DNA of 64,000 bases from Pohlia nutans. Taxonomy: Eukaryota > Streptophyta > Bryopsida > Bryales > Mniaceae. Position numbers and translations under genes: made by a program. The stretch lies in the NCBI GenBank assembly GCA_022496805.1, contig CM040104.1, positions 5,059,650 to 5,123,649 on the forward strand, read 5' to 3'. This document shows, piece by piece, positions 11,200 through 23,283 of this stretch. The notes beneath the pieces are model-generated. The model saw nothing but the letters and a program-made list of their open reading frames with translations. It searched no databases and was not told where the DNA came from. The stretch's first letter is position 1. The number at the start of each line of letters is the position of its first letter.

Positions 11200-12104
11200 C
11201 CCAACAACTCACAGGTATACTGGTCTTTCGGTAAGAAACTCCATATTCATTTTGCTCTATTGCACAGGATTTGTGGTTTTTTGGCATATAAATGGTGACC
11301 CAATTTGTAGAGATTTCTTATCTTTGTAACGTTGTTACTGTCTTCTACAAGAATTTTGCTCAAGCTGATTGTTGAGTTTTTCCTTGTGATGAGCAGGTTT
11401 TCATCAGTGTAGATGGGGCTACAAGAACATCTCAGAGCTTAAGTACGTGGTGGAGAATCACATGGTGTCCAGCGGAATCTCCGCCTTCTTGTATGTGAAT
11501 GCGATGGCAATTGCACACGGTTTCGTCTTTTTTTTTAAAAGCTTTTATAAAAATCAAGAAGTTTCAATTTGGGACATAGAAAGCTGTAGGTCAGCAAGCC
11601 ATGTCGAACTCGCTATTCCCTGAAGGAATTTTTTCGCTGTATTTCTCGAGGTAAACAGAGTTCATGCTGTGAACATTGATTTTGTCAACGCCGGCTTCTG
11701 AAAAAGTAAATTGCTTTTGTGACGATTTGTTAATTGTTTTGTCACCAACTTTCCGTTTTTACATTGATAATATCTTCCTATTCTGTTTGCACTTGCAAGA
11801 TGAAATAAAATTTCAAGCAGGTGAACTCACGGTCCCTTGGTGAATTGAGAATTTTTGTAATGGTATCTTACCGGAAAATAGAATATAACCGTTTTCTTCT
11901 GTTCTTCGAGTGCTAGTTCAGTAATAATTAACGTTTAAAAGTGTTTTTCGGTCTTTTTATGTGTACTTACAGCTTAAGGACCAGAGCTTTTAAAAACAAA
12001 AGCAAAAACTCAATTTGAAAATGGATTAAAACGAAACATTCTGCGTAGATTTGTGTGGTATCAACTTTAAACAAATCGAACAAATATTGAAGAGATGAGT
12101 ATGT
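11200..12104. other. Intergenic, no gene supported
   Basis: This is 3' flank of the disrupted gene. A short open stretch at 11399-11527 begins after an acceptor-like GATGAGCAG and has a hydrophobic segment (SGISAFLYVNAMAIAHG), but nothing links it to a transcript. The rest is AT-rich with no recognisable feature. Confidence 0.5.
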
Positions 12105-12515
12105 TGAATTTATCATATTTTTTGTTAAGAATTTTTAATTATTTTTGCAAGGTTTTCTCCTAAAATTGAATTAAAAATTCCGCATTAACACAAAAAAAAT
12201 TAAAAATATTGTAACGAAATTGGAATAACATGCTCTATGAGATGGTATGATTTCCATTATTTGATTCTACTTATTTTGGAAAATCATGTTTTAGGTCTCA
12301 CTTTTTGAATTAAGAATGAAACTTGACATAAACCAATTGTGTGATTTTTCCAAAAATCATAATAACCCATTTTAAAAATTTGAACCGTACAATAGATAGT
12401 AAACTTGCACAAGAACCAAGAGAAATTAATGTGGATGAAAACTGTCCAAATTGGATGAGAATCGAACAACTTGAATCTGTTCGTCATCCAAATATTGGAC
12501 GCAGGAGCATCAAAG
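12105..12515. repeat. Diverged copy of the 1412-1947 element's interior
   Basis: Blocks such as GATTCTACTTATTTTGGAAA and GAATGAAAC(T)TGACATAAACCAA occur in the same order as at 1680-1770. The right side ends near ATCAAAGGATTCAA, matching CGTCAAAGGGTTGAA of the first copy with decay. A third, inverted piece lies near 61535-61610. The left end is not clear. Confidence 0.7.
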
Positions 12516-12784
12516 GATTCAAATGGCTTTCTATTGAGTATTTGCACGTTTGGATCCTTTCTATTCGTGTCTCATTCAAAATCAGAAGGTTCAACTAGGG
12601 TTGGGAGGGTCGAGAGGTTTAGCTAGGGTTATGCTCTTTCAATGAGTCAAACCTAAAATGTATGTAGATCTGAAGGTGATTGATATGGGCTTACAAATGT
12701 GACATGTGGAGAGTTTAATGTTGTAGAAAGAGATAACGAAGAGATGAGTATGTGAAATATTGAAGTATTCTTAACGAAGAGATG

Positions 12785-13215
12785 AGTATGATAATTTCTA
12801 AGAAATCGGACTAGGCAAAGGCAGCCGGATGAGAGTTGAAAAGGCAATTGAATAATAATCAAGGGTAAAAACTAGAGGCAGTCAGTCGGGCTAGGCAGAG
12901 GCAGTCGGATGAGATAGGCAGATAGGCAGTCGGGAGTTGAAAAGGCAATTGAATAATAATAATAATAATTGGATAGACAGAGGCAGTCGGACTAGGCAGT
13001 CGGGATAGGGCAGATGGGGAGGGGAAGACGGGATGAGTGGCAGACAAGATGAGGGGCAGACGGGTTGAGGCAGTCGGAGAGGGACCGTTGGATTGGGGCA
13101 GTCGGCAGGAGCGGATGGATCTAAACCATCGGATTGGATCAGTCGGCCAGGATGGGGGCAGTCGGGAGACATGGCAGTCGGAGGAAAGGGGCAGTCCGGA
13201 GTGAGGCAAACGGAT
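12785..13215. repeat. GGCAGTCGG-rich minisatellite
   Basis: About a dozen copies of GGCAGTCGG or close variants (GGCAGACGG, GGCAGCCGG) are spaced irregularly, with a longer duplicated block GTTGAAAAGGCAATTGAATA at about 12835 and 12936. It is locally GC-rich compared with its flanks. No coding role is apparent; long frames on the minus strand are low-complexity artefacts. Confidence 0.75.
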
Positions 13216-13394
13216 CGAGGGTAAAAAATTTACCCAAGACTACATAGCCACGTAGGACACAACTTCCAAGGGGTCCTACGTGGACATGCCACATGTGTTG
13301 CTTGAGCCACGTATAGCTTGCAAGGTGGCAGAAAGGTAATTGTTTTAACCCTACCTGGTGAAAAGACTAGGTGCAGTCTAGGTTGACCCTATCG

Positions 13395-13470
13395 TGTCGT
13401 GCCGGAGGGGTCTGACACGACATGATCGGCACGATACGGCACGACACGACATGACCGGCATGATGAACAA
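13395..13470. repeat. Degenerate GGCACGACACGAC repeat
   Basis: A run of overlapping GGCACGA, CACGACA and ATGATCGGC words lies just before the first exon of the DUF7869-like gene. It is a simple-sequence patch of unknown origin. Confidence 0.5.
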
Positions 13471-13691
13471 CCCTGACGTCGTCGACGTTGAGCAATGATG
13501 GATAGTGATTCAGATTATAGTGATGTGGTAAGAGTGTTGAACCAAGTGTGGATCTTCTGTATTTAGCTCATTTTCAATGTGGCAGGACAAGTGAGAGGGG
13601 CTTGAGTTTTTTTAGATGGGCACTGTCTTTGTATTCGTTTAGCATTGAAGTATCTTCTAGTGTGCATACAGTCCTTGCATAAATGCATCTA

Positions 13692-15280
13692 CAGTCTCCC
13701 CAAAAACTGAGTCAATAATATAATGAATAGACTTTCAAGTACAATAACTTGAATATAAATTATCAAATGCAGAAACAATGAACACTTAAGTTGTAAAAGA
13801 TGATGTTACTAGTATCATGGTAGAAGATGAGAGAGAATTACAATCAAAAACTTGAAATATTTATTTAAACAAAAGATATGTACATAGACTCGGTTGTTTG
13901 TACCGTTTCAAAAACACACTTAATACTTTGTCCACAATCCATTTGCTGCGAGAACCGCTGCAACACGATCAGGCATGCTAGCATATAGATTTTTACACTC
14001 TTTTATACTAATAGAATCAAGGCATTCCCTCACACGCTCTGACAATTGAATCAAACCACAAGGGGGAGTTGAATATGAATTCAACTTCCGTTTCACAGAG
14101 GCCCATAGATGTTCAATTGGATTGAGATCTGGGGATTGAGCAGGCCACTTCAAAACATCAAACGGCTGCTCTGCAAACCAATTCTGAACAATCTTTGCCG
14201 TATGAGCAGGAGCATTGTCTTGCTGGAAAATGACACTTTTAGGATCAAATTCAAATTTCTCCAAAGTACCATAAAGATCTGCTTTCAAAACTTCAACATA
14301 ACGAGTAGCATTCATCCTTTGATCTACTTGACAGTACAAACCTACTCCCTTTGTTGTCAAACAACCCCAAAACATGACTGAACCTCCACCATGTTTTACT
14401 GTTTGTTTCACAGCACGCTTGGAAAGCCTCCCACAGTCACTAACCCAACACCAACTCTTTCCATCAAAATTGAAACGATTGATTCTTGTTTCATCACTAA
14501 AAATTACCTTCTCCCAATCATTCACAGTCCAATTTTTGTGCAAAGAAGCAAATTCCCTCCTTTCTGCAACATTCTTCTTTGACAAAAATGGTTTTGAAAT
14601 CTTAGCAAATGAGTGCAATCCTAAGTCTCTCAGAGCATTTCTAACTGTCTCTTCACAAACATGTTTACCAACCTCCTTCTCAAGCTCTCTTGTTGCATCT
14701 GTTGCAGTTTGAAGCCTACCATGAGTCACTAAATGTGTTACAAATTGCTTATCTGAGGGTGACAAAACATGAGGACGTCCTCCCTTTGACAATTCTACAA
14801 GCACACCACGTTTTTTTTCTCACTCTATTAACTGTTGATTGTGAGAGACCAAGAACATTAGACATTTCTCTTGAACTACAACCTTTCTCTGACAAGGCAA
14901 CGACATTATTCTCCTTGTCCCTCGAAAGTGACCTCATAGCCTCCAAACAACCTCTCAAAACTTGTTGCAGAAGTAAAACACACTCAAACAACAACATTCA
15001 CAAAAAATTTCGACAAAATTGACCTCCTAATGAGCAAGCTAGAGACTCACAAGTTCTACAGGAAGCGGCACAAAGAACTGAGTCTATCAGGGTCGATGAA
15101 ATTTTTGGTCGCTCCTGGAAACCCTAAAGGTGTGGATGACGTCACCATGACATCATCTGGTCGTAGACTCCTAGAACTTTCACTATACTTGCTTTATATC
15201 ATTTAAAAACTTCAATTGCAACTCTAGTTAGCTTTTCAAAGTGCCAGTTGTGAGTATTGACTCAGTTTTTGGAGAAACTG
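13692..15280. mobile_element. Tc1/mariner element in an intron
   Basis: Inverted ends of at least 26 bp, CAGTCTCCCCAAAAACTGAG and CAGTTTCTCCAAAAACTGAG, continue with TCAATA on both sides and are flanked by TA (13690-13691, 15281-15282). The length of 1589 bp is normal for Tc1 elements. The encoded transposase is on the minus strand. The element lies between the first and second exons of the DUF7869-like gene. Confidence 0.92.
13920..14997 (-). pseudogene. Tc1-type (DD34E) transposase with one frameshift
   Basis: The N-terminal part reads on the minus strand from 14997 or the ATG at 14937 and has a helix-turn-helix (VVALSEKGCSSREMSNVLGL). The frame shifts in a run of eight T (14811-14818); one fewer T would restore it. 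The rest, 13920-14804, has the catalytic triad: D in VIFSDET, D in QQDNAPAHTA, E in SPDLNPIEHLW, with 34 residues between the last two. The end (MPDRVAAVLAANG) is normal for the family. The single indel in a homopolymer could be real or a sequencing error, so this may be a nearly active copy. Confidence 0.88.
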
Positions 15281-17917
15281 TATGATCAATACACGTTGTG
15301 GTTTACAGGGAGTTGACTTTGATGTAGAAGATGCAGATGAGGTGTATCACATTCCGGATGAAGATATGCCAATCCCCAGTTGCAAAGGTATTTGCAGAGA
15401 TGATTGGTGTAAGAAGGAAGTACAGCTAGTCCACTCAACAGGAGTGTGTGTGGCTATAGCGTATGTGGAGTTTGCAAAACCATGGCAGTCTATTGACGGT
15501 AGATCACCTTTAGGAGAGGAGTTTGTAGGAGTTGTGGTTTGCGAAGTATTACAAGCGGGTGCTTCATTGGATACTCGCACCCTTCGCAGGTGGTCTACAA
15601 AATTCACACTATTCGAAGGAGTTAGTCTTTACGACCATGAATGCAAATTCAATCAAGATATTAAAATGAAAGCAGCTAAATTGGGGGATCGGAGGGGAAG
15701 TCGTCAATATTCATCATTGCGACATGTACAATCCCGTGAAATGTCGCGAAAAGATAGTCTAGTACAGAAACAATCAATTCGTGAGACATTACAAACTGCA
15801 TGTTGCAAGCGGCAATGCCTGAGTCAATTCAACCATGCAATGGTGGAGACCTTGCGTTATGAAATGTATCACTCTGATTCGAAGTCAAAAGATAGTATCA
15901 AACTTGCGGTGCATAGAAAATTTCACTACATACCAAACACATCAAAAAGAGTGGGTGTTCTGGAAGGGAAGATAATATGCATGTATGCATGGGGTTTGAT
16001 TTACGGTGTATCAAAGACTAATTTTTATCGGTATCAGGACTATGCTGCCACTAGTCGACGACCTCAACATCATGGAATCCTCGGAAAGAAGAAGATTTCA
16101 AGTAGTACTCCACAGGCCACACAGACAATGTCTATGATATTGTCGTCAACGGCAGATGCAATGCTGCACAGAACACACACAAAAACAAACGGCATGATGA
16201 AAGGAAAAAAGGTGGTTGAGAAAGTACTTCCAAATGGTACAAAGTGGAAGCACATTCTAGAGGAAGTGAACAAGGTAGGAACAGTTTACAAAGTTTGCAC
16301 TAACTTTGGAAGCTGAAGATGTGTTTGGTTGGTTGATGTATACAGTGGGTGTATTGAACATTACCATGTATTGTGCAGGTGCAAAAAGAATGTGGAAAAG
16401 AGTTATATCGCAATCGTTATGCAATAAGCTGAGGAAAGAACACTTTTCAGAGTACCAAATCAAGCGGAGAGGAGATAGTTTTGCTCGGTGCTCTCGTTGT
16501 GATCAACTAACAAAAATGCAGAATGTTCATGCATATGGATCACCAGGATATAACCATACAACCCAATTGCTTGAAGTTCATCTACGTGAGCAAGAGGCTT
16601 CGCACGCGCACTATTACTTGAGTAGAGCGTTAGCATGCTATCGACCATCGCAAGTACTTCGTATTATGCATGACAAAGTTGATCATTCCAAAACAACTTC
16701 TCCTTGCTTTGCAGCAAAAAACAAGGTTGTGGATGGACTTATGAAGCTTCCAGTTTCTGTTACAGGGATGTTGGCTCATGGACACGGGGATAGAAAGTAC
16801 GCGCACTATTCGTTAGACTTATATCCTGCTGACAACAATCAGACCATTGGTTCCATTGCACGGTTGCTAAGGGACCTTGAGAACCCTTCGAAGTGTATAG
16901 ATCCAAGTAATTTGTTTTTAGGAGCAGGGACAATGTAATTATATGAATCTATTCTTGTTGGGTCGGAGCAATGCATCAGCTCCATACCTTGCAAACTTGT
17001 TGAAGAAGGGACCACGTTTACGAAATTGCCTCCAATATTGCATGTCCAGTTAGATAATTGTTGGAAGGACAATAAAAGTCGGCACATAAATTTTTTTTGG
17101 TCGCTTCTAGTAGCGAAGGGCATTTTTGAAGAAATACAAGTGTCATTTATGGTTGTTGGCCACACCCATGACGACGTTGATGCGTCGTTTGGCCGTTGGA
17201 GCATGAAATTGTGAGAGAAGGACTACCCAACAATTCCCTTGTTGATGAAATTGTATATGGATTTGGATGACAAACCGTTCATTCCCGGACTGATTGAAGA
17301 GATACCTGATTTCAAATCTTTTATCATTGGATTTATTAGCGATGACGACCTTATTGGCCATTCGAAAGGGCGCCAATTTCGATTTTACAGGGATGGTACA
17401 GGATGGCCTCTGATGCAATATAAATTGCGATGCACTAATCCGCAATGGCGTCCAGAGCAAGGCATTAAGTTATGGAAGGGGGATGAAGAAGGGAAGCCAA
17501 AATTGCCTAGTGGCACTCCACGGGCTTTGTTGCCATGCCCAATGAAAGGGCAAGCTGAAATAGTGAAAGGCATCAAAGGCTTTATACAACATTAGAAGGT
17601 TGTGGGTGAAGCTGATGCCACACCCTTCAATCTCCGAAGGGCCTCCCTCCGAGGATGAAGCCCTCTGATGCTGAACCCATCATCTCCGACTTTCATTTGC
17701 TGCTGAAACCATCGTCACTCTCCAACCTTCCATCTTAATTATTCTACTTGTCTGCAACAACTGAAGACTGCGAAATAAACCAAGTGATATGTGATATATA
17801 TACCCATTAATTGCTGGTACTCCTTGTTCACAAATGAACATGAAGCATGACTGAGAAAGAGAGAGGTCAGAGTCTTAGACATAAATTTGCCTCGCTGCCC
17901 GCTCTAAACCTGGGGTG

Positions 17918-18047
17918 CAGGGCTTTTTTTTTGCACTGTAGCAGTGCCCCATGCATTCAATGGAAGGTGGTCCCTCCAGATTTAGACCACTGTGACTGTG
18001 CCACGACATTGGGGTTTGGCTCCAAGAAGCCAGAAAAAAAAGCCCTG
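17918..18047. mobile_element. 130 bp hAT-like MITE with hairpin GCACTGTAGCAGTGC
   Basis: The ends are CAGGGCTTTTTTTTTGCACTG and AAAAAAAAGCCCTG. Flanking 8 bp, CTGGGGTG and CTAGGATG, match at 6 of 8 positions and look like an old target duplication. CAGGG-type ends with 8 bp duplications are typical of hAT elements. The body contains GGTCCCTCCAGATTTA and GTGACTGTGCCAC, shared with 18489-18635 and with the arm copies. Confidence 0.65.
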
Positions 18048-18168
18048 CTAGGATGAGCAACGGGAACTACACTCTGGACTTTGAGTTGATAGCCACACGT
18101 GCTTCTGATTGGATGTAGTGCTCCCCTGTGATTGGTTGTACAACGGTTTTGTAGTGAATCTGTTCACT

Positions 18169-18348
18169 CACAGGGAGATAAATACAAGATTCCCATATGG
18201 GAAACGCAGACAAATTTCCCAAAATTGTAACTTTCCCAGATCAAAAATACACTAAAATCATCATTCCCAAGAAAGTTACAATTGTGGGAATTTTGTCCCA
18301 CTTCCCATATGAAATCCCATGTGGGAATGTCTTTTTTTTCTCCCTGTG
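18169..18348. mobile_element. 180 bp fold-back MITE, ACT target duplication
   Basis: The element starts CACAGGGAGA and ends TCTCCCTGTG. Both halves contain CCCATATG, AATTGTAACTTTC and GGGAA blocks in inverted order over about 75 bp. ACT flanks both sides (18166-18168, 18349-18351). It is non-coding and could form a long hairpin RNA if transcribed. Confidence 0.75.
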
Positions 18349-18488
18349 ACTGCGACTTCCACTCCCAATACTCTCTGAGTGAACCCGACGGATGAACAAG
18401 TCCAGCTTCTCTCCTAGTGCACTGTGATTGGATAGTTGTTTCCGAGTGAACCCGATCACTGCAAGTTCTACTCCAAGTCACCTCTAAG

Positions 18489-18635
18489 AAGGTTTTTTTT
18501 TTTTTTTTTTTTTTTTTTGCACTGTAGCAGTGCTCCATGCATGCAATGGAGAGTGGTCCCTCTAGATTTAAACCATTGTGACTGTGCCACAACATTGGAG
18601 TCTGGCACCATGGTGCTAGAAAAAAAAAAACCCTG
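18489..18635. mobile_element. 147 bp hAT-like MITE, CCTCTAAG target duplication
   Basis: Same family as 17918-18047: poly-T start, GCACTGTAGCAGTGC hairpin, GGTCCCTCTAGATTTA and a poly-A/CCCTG end. The exact 8 bp duplication CCTCTAAG lies at 18481-18488 and 18636-18643, which supports a hAT origin for the family. Confidence 0.8.
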
Positions 18636-19131
18636 CCTCTAAGTGATCTCCGTGGATGAACAAGTCCTGAGTTTGTTCAAGTGATTGTAGCTCATTGAAG
18701 ATGGAAAGTAAAAGTGGATAGAAAGTAATTATATTTAATGGTTAATGAGTGGATGGAGTGGATGGTGGATGGAGTCTCGTGCATCCACTTGCACAGCCCT
18801 TTTGGAGTGGTGAAGCAGATCACTTCCATCACCATTGAGCCTGGAGTTGACGTTTAAGCCAGTTGGACATTTGCTACAATTCAGATACTACATGCACATA
18901 ATTCTATCAATATACAGGCTCCTGCAGGAACCTTGGTTTTTGTGTTCAACTTCTAGCATAAATGCAATCTTCATCTTCTTTTTATTTGCAACTAGATCGA
19001 TAAATGCGTTTGCAATTGTTGTTACTTGTGGATTTTTGAATCGTGGAATCAAGCTGGAGTGTGTCGCGAGGTTGTCGTGTTGCAATGGAGGTGTTTCTTA
19101 TTAAGAATCGTATCCAAGCGAGTTTCTTTAA

Positions 19132-20733
19132 CCCTTAAAGGATATGGGTTCAAATAGTGGGCAACCCGAAGGAATCAAATCAATATTTTCACCCTAGGGG
19201 CATCCATGCCAAGGTTGCCATGCTGCTGTGATAAGACATAAAAAATTTGAAAAAAAAGGGTCTAATGACAAGATCGTGACGGGGCGGGGGCGAGCCGGGT
19301 CGGCGGGCTTGGTAGGAATGGACCGGGTCGGCGGGATCGGTGGGGTAGGCAGGGATCGGCTAGGACTAACACAGTGCTGGCGGATTTGATCAACCAAATC
19401 GCTTCCCTACTCTTGACCTTCACGGAGGTTTTTTCTTCAAAAAATAAACCATTTGCTTCATTTGCATACATGAATAATGTTCTTGAATTCCTGATAAAAT
19501 GCACATCATACTTCATTAAGTTTATTTCTACACATTTGTATATTTATTTGAATGAAAAAACGCTGAGTACGAGAAACGTCTGTTTTTAAATATATATTTG
19601 TTACGTTTACACAAAAAATAAGCATCAGATAAATACTATGAACAAGGAGAATGATGACTTTACACAAAGTATGTGGTCATTATACATCAATAAGCCTCTA
19701 TCAAGAAGTTTTATTTTGAACAATTAAATATCATGTGTAACTAATGTCACTAACCTCTATTTTTGGGGTTAGTGACGTTAGTGGCACTTGATATTTACTT
19801 TAAAGTGAAATGCCTAAATGTTTTTACTTTAAAATGCTTTTAATGTCCACATATTTTTACTTTACAGTGCCTAGAAATTGTGCCTAGATATTTTAAAAAT
19901 AAAGTGCTTAGATATTTTTAAATTATAATATCTAGATATTTTAACTTTAAAATGCCTAGATACTTTTACTTAAAAATGCCAAATACTTTTACTTTTAAAA
20001 TTCCTATATATTTTTAAAAATAAAATGCCTAGTTATTTTAAAAATATCTGTCAGCCTCGGCCGATCCCGCCGACCCGGCCCGACCCCGCCTGCCCCGTCA
20101 CAATCCAGCCCTCCCTGCTCTCGGCTGACAACCCGTCTACCCTTTCCTCGGGGAAGTCACTTAGTGTAAATTTTGGGTACATATGAGCAAACAAAGGATA
20201 TTTAATGGGGGGCTATGAAATAATTGGAATATTCTACTATTTATAATATATTTTAGGGTATATTCCATATGCATTTTAGGAATATTCTAAAATATTCCCA
20301 AATTGGTTTTCAAACACCCTATATTACTTTTATAAATTTATAATTTTTATCTCAAATGAATAAAAGACACCCTATATTTATTCTCTCATAGTTATCTAAA
20401 TTCTTGACAATGACCTCCCCGGGACCCTTTCCCAGCCTCATGCTAAAACAAGTTCGCTCATACCAACCCACGCCCACACACATGCCCCGCTCAAGCCAGG
20501 CAGCCCAAAAATGGCTACCCAAAAATATTCCCGCCTTCCCCAATGCACTCTTTGAATCACCTTGACCTTCACAATCCACGAAATTAGGCGCAACTTGATA
20601 ATCTAATCTCGCATTTTTGTAAGTTTTCCAAATCACCATTCCTTTAATTCATTTTTTTGGTTGAGAAAATCTAAATTTTTCTCCTCTATTCCCTCAAAAC
20701 TAAGCCTGAGGTGCTTAGTATGTCTTTTAAGGG
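19132..20733. mobile_element. 1602 bp piggyBac-like element at TTAA, with nested repeat
   Basis: The ends are CCCTTAAAGGATAT and, read inward from the right, CCCTTAAAAGACAT (12 of 14 match), with TTAA at 19128-19131 and 20734-20737. Inside, a GC-rich inverted repeat (19273-19360 against 20050-20106, GTGACGGGGC ends, GGGTCGGCGGG core) looks like a separate nested insertion. The interior also holds an AT-rich minisatellite (19798-20045). No transposase frame is seen, although a weak open stretch runs on the minus strand near 20352-20639. Confidence 0.65.
19798..20045. repeat. AT-rich minisatellite, ~25 bp unit
   Basis: The unit TTTTACTTTAAAATGCCTAGATA recurs about nine times with heavy drift (AAATGCCTA, AGTGCCTAG, AGTGCTTAG variants). 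It lies inside the nested GC-rich inverted repeat of the 19132-20733 element. Confidence 0.65.
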
Positions 20734-21701
20734 TTAAAAACTATGAAGTCCTGCAATTTATATGCATCTTGTTTGGAAACTCAAGCCTGGGAACTCGAGC
20801 ATGGCAATTCTATTTTGATTCTTGTGTCAACAATCTGAAATCTAAGTGGAAATTATTTGCTGGTACACCCTTCTCTACAAGGTTGTCTTGTCTCACCACT
20901 CAACAAGACGTCAAACACAACGTCGAAAACAGACAACAAACTTCTCGACAAACTTGTCTGTCATAAAACATTTTTTTAGAATATACCTAGAATAGTTTAA
21001 TGTGCATTTGCCTCATGAAAAATCATGGTAATTGAAAAAGCCTTCGTGGATTTATGGTAAAAGTTGCATTTTTCAAAAACTCATCTTTTTATTTTATTTT
21101 GTTTATTTTTGTGATTCAGACAATGTCAGTAAATGGATTTAACAAAAATTCTGATTAGTTGCTATGATCCATGACTGTTTCAATGCCAATTCCTCGCAGC
21201 TAGATTTGACACCCGAGGTGGGAAAGCTTTATATAACACAGGTGAATCCTCTGCTTGGTGAAATTGCTGGACCTGACATTGGTGAGGATGACCTGCCAGA
21301 CGTGACTTTGTACGTGGCCCCAGCCGATTTTTGTTTACCTTCTGACGAGTATGCTATTTGCATTGAGTCCATGAGGATGGTAAGTACTAACGCCTCCATA
21401 ATGACTTGCAACATTTTTCGAGTACTAAGACAGTTTTTGTGGGCAAAGAAAACGTTAAGTTGAAAATTGCCAAAAATTAGGACAGTTGTTTGTGGAAAGA
21501 AGGAGTAATTAGCATGGGACCAAATTCTATATCACTAGAATTAGTGAAGAATATTGCATGCATTGGTAGAGAGTACGTACAGTAGATGGCCCATAAACCA
21601 ACGCTTTAAGCTTTTCACACAAATCTAGTATTGGTATAGAATTAGAAGCTTTCTAGTACACGTCAGTTATTGGATCATCCACCTTACTCAAAACTGCTTA
21701 A

Positions 21702-22241
21702 CCCTTATACGTACCACTCTTTTGTAGGAAAGTCAAACTACACAATTTAACCTTCAAGATTTATCAAAATATATTTTGTAATATCTTTCATGCATGGAAT
21801 TGAATGTTTCCTATCAGTCTTGAAATTTTCAGATTTTTTTATATTTAATACAGCCTTTTTAACAAATTTTTAAGTCAAATACTTCAAAAAATATTTTTTA
21901 TTACAAAAAAGCTTTAAAAAATTAATATTTTTTTGGGAGCAAGTACAAATTACAATGGAGAATCACATGATATGTTTTCCATAGAAATTTTTTATTTAAA
22001 TTTTGAAATTCAAAAGGTGAACATCCTATGTAGTGTAATTCAAACCTTGAGCTACAAAGCTTGCACAAGCAATAAAATACTCAATAATTGGAATTTTTAA
22101 GATTTGAAAAGTGGAGTTCAAACTAGACTTAATAAACTTCATTTTCTTAGTTGGGTGTATTAGCAACAAAAGTCGTCTTCAAGATCAAAATTGGGTTTGA
22201 CCAACAAACGTCCAGAAACTGGATGCCTGGACGTTTAGGGG
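21702..22241. mobile_element. 540 bp piggyBac-like element at TTAA
   Basis: TTAA flanks both ends (21698-21701, 22242-22245). The left end CCCTTATACGTACC and the right end read inward CCCCTAAACGTCCA are similar, including ACGT at the same offset. The size is close to the 536 bp element at 1412. Short internal inverted words (ACGTCCAG near the right end) are present. It is non-coding. Confidence 0.6.
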
Positions 22242-22469
22242 TTAACTCCAAAGCGAACGAACACCCATTTTATGATCGTTGTCCTTTCTTACACGTTGCC
22301 TAAGATGAATAAATATTTTTATAAAAAATAAAAATATGTTTTCAATTACATGCCCAATGTACCTACAAACAATTAAAAATCACATTTACAAACTTATTTT
22401 TATAAAAATCATTTGATCATTTTTGAAATTAATACATAATATACAATTCTAATCTACATAATATTTTAA

Positions 22470-23283
22470 CCCCTAAAGAACCAAGGATTCATGGCTTTAA
22501 AATGACAAATTCAATTCATCATATTGTAAAAAAATTAATTCATATGAAACCAAACTTTATATCATTGGCATCGTTGAAGAGCATTGCATGCGTTAGTCAA
22601 ACAAGAAAATAATTGAATTGAATAAAAAGAAGTTCAAATTAGACGTACTTAAAAGTGCTAAAAGAAACATGAGGCTTCTTTTGAAAATATGGGTCCTCTT
22701 GGGATTAAATCAAACTTGATGATTGTTGAATGTCTACAGTCATCTTCAGCACTTGAAATATGGTCTTTCTTTCTCCAGGGTTTTCGATGACCAAATCTTG
22801 TCATTGTGACGTGTGCTTGAATTGATTCTATGTTTGCTCCAATTTGAGTATATAGCAAGGGTTTCAAGCTTCAATGATGTAATAGAAAGAATCAATGCTA
22901 AAACACACAATGTAGAGCTACAAAATAGTGGGAATGTCTTGGAAGACATGACATTCCCATATGAGAATGTTCGGTTTGCTAGACTTGATTTTTTATATAT
23001 TTTGATGATATATATTCAGTTTAATTATCATAAATAATTATGTATGTTGATGATATATTAACCCTTACAGGACCAAAAAGTCCAAATTGGCCTCATTTTT
23101 CTTTTAGTAATTTTGAGTAGGTTTTATATAGAATTCCTTTTGTTCAAATTTATTTTTTCTTAAAGCAACACATACAATGCGTTGATGATATAAAATTTGG
23201 TACCATCTAAAATGTTTCTTTCACAATATGCGGATAGATTGCATTTGTCATTTTAAAACTACGAATCCTTGGGCCTTTGCTAG
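22470..23283. mobile_element. piggyBac-like element with ~110 bp inverted ends
   Basis: TTAA (22466-22469) precedes CCCCTAAAGAACCAAGGATT. The first ~110 bp matches the inverted complement of about 23165-23275 (shared blocks AAGGATTC, TTTAAAATGACAAAT, CATATTGT, TTTATATCA). The right terminus is worn. A second start-like TTAACCCTTACAGGACC at 23058 inside it suggests nesting or a composite. Part of the same end also appears near 21515-21560. Confidence 0.55.

Larger units (their letters stand above)
13495..17595 (+). pseudogene. DUF7869-type transposase-like gene, decayed
   Basis: The likely first exon is 13495-13527 (acidic MMDSDSDYSDV, donor GTAAGA). Intron 1 contains the whole Tc1 element and ends at TTTACAG (15308). 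Exon 2 runs 15309-16274 with a Cys-rich block (TACCKRQCLSQFNHAM) and VCTxAxxLIYGVS-like text ending in HGILGKKK. A later exon from about 16379 has FARCSRCDQLTKMQ, then GHGDRKYAHY, LQLDNC-like VQLDNCWKDNKSR and VGHTHDDVDASFGR, the signature of a large family I know as DUF7869 (RNase H-like, probably transposase-derived). In-frame stops at 16936-16938 (TAA) and 17212-17214 (TGA), plus a phase problem at the 16274/16379 junction, mark it as a pseudogene. It may itself be a mobile element. Confidence 0.65.

Noticed and set aside
11399..11527. Possible extra exon of the CACTA-split gene
   Set aside because: Acceptor-like start only; the preceding frame already ends in a stop at 11196.
12859..13209. 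Pro/Ser-rich 93-116 codon frames on the minus strand
   Set aside because: They are translations of the GGCAGTCGG minisatellite.
21164..21463. Open frame with an acidic exon-like part and a GTAAGT donor at about 21380
   Set aside because: No homology recognised and no matching upstream or downstream exon; not enough to call a gene.
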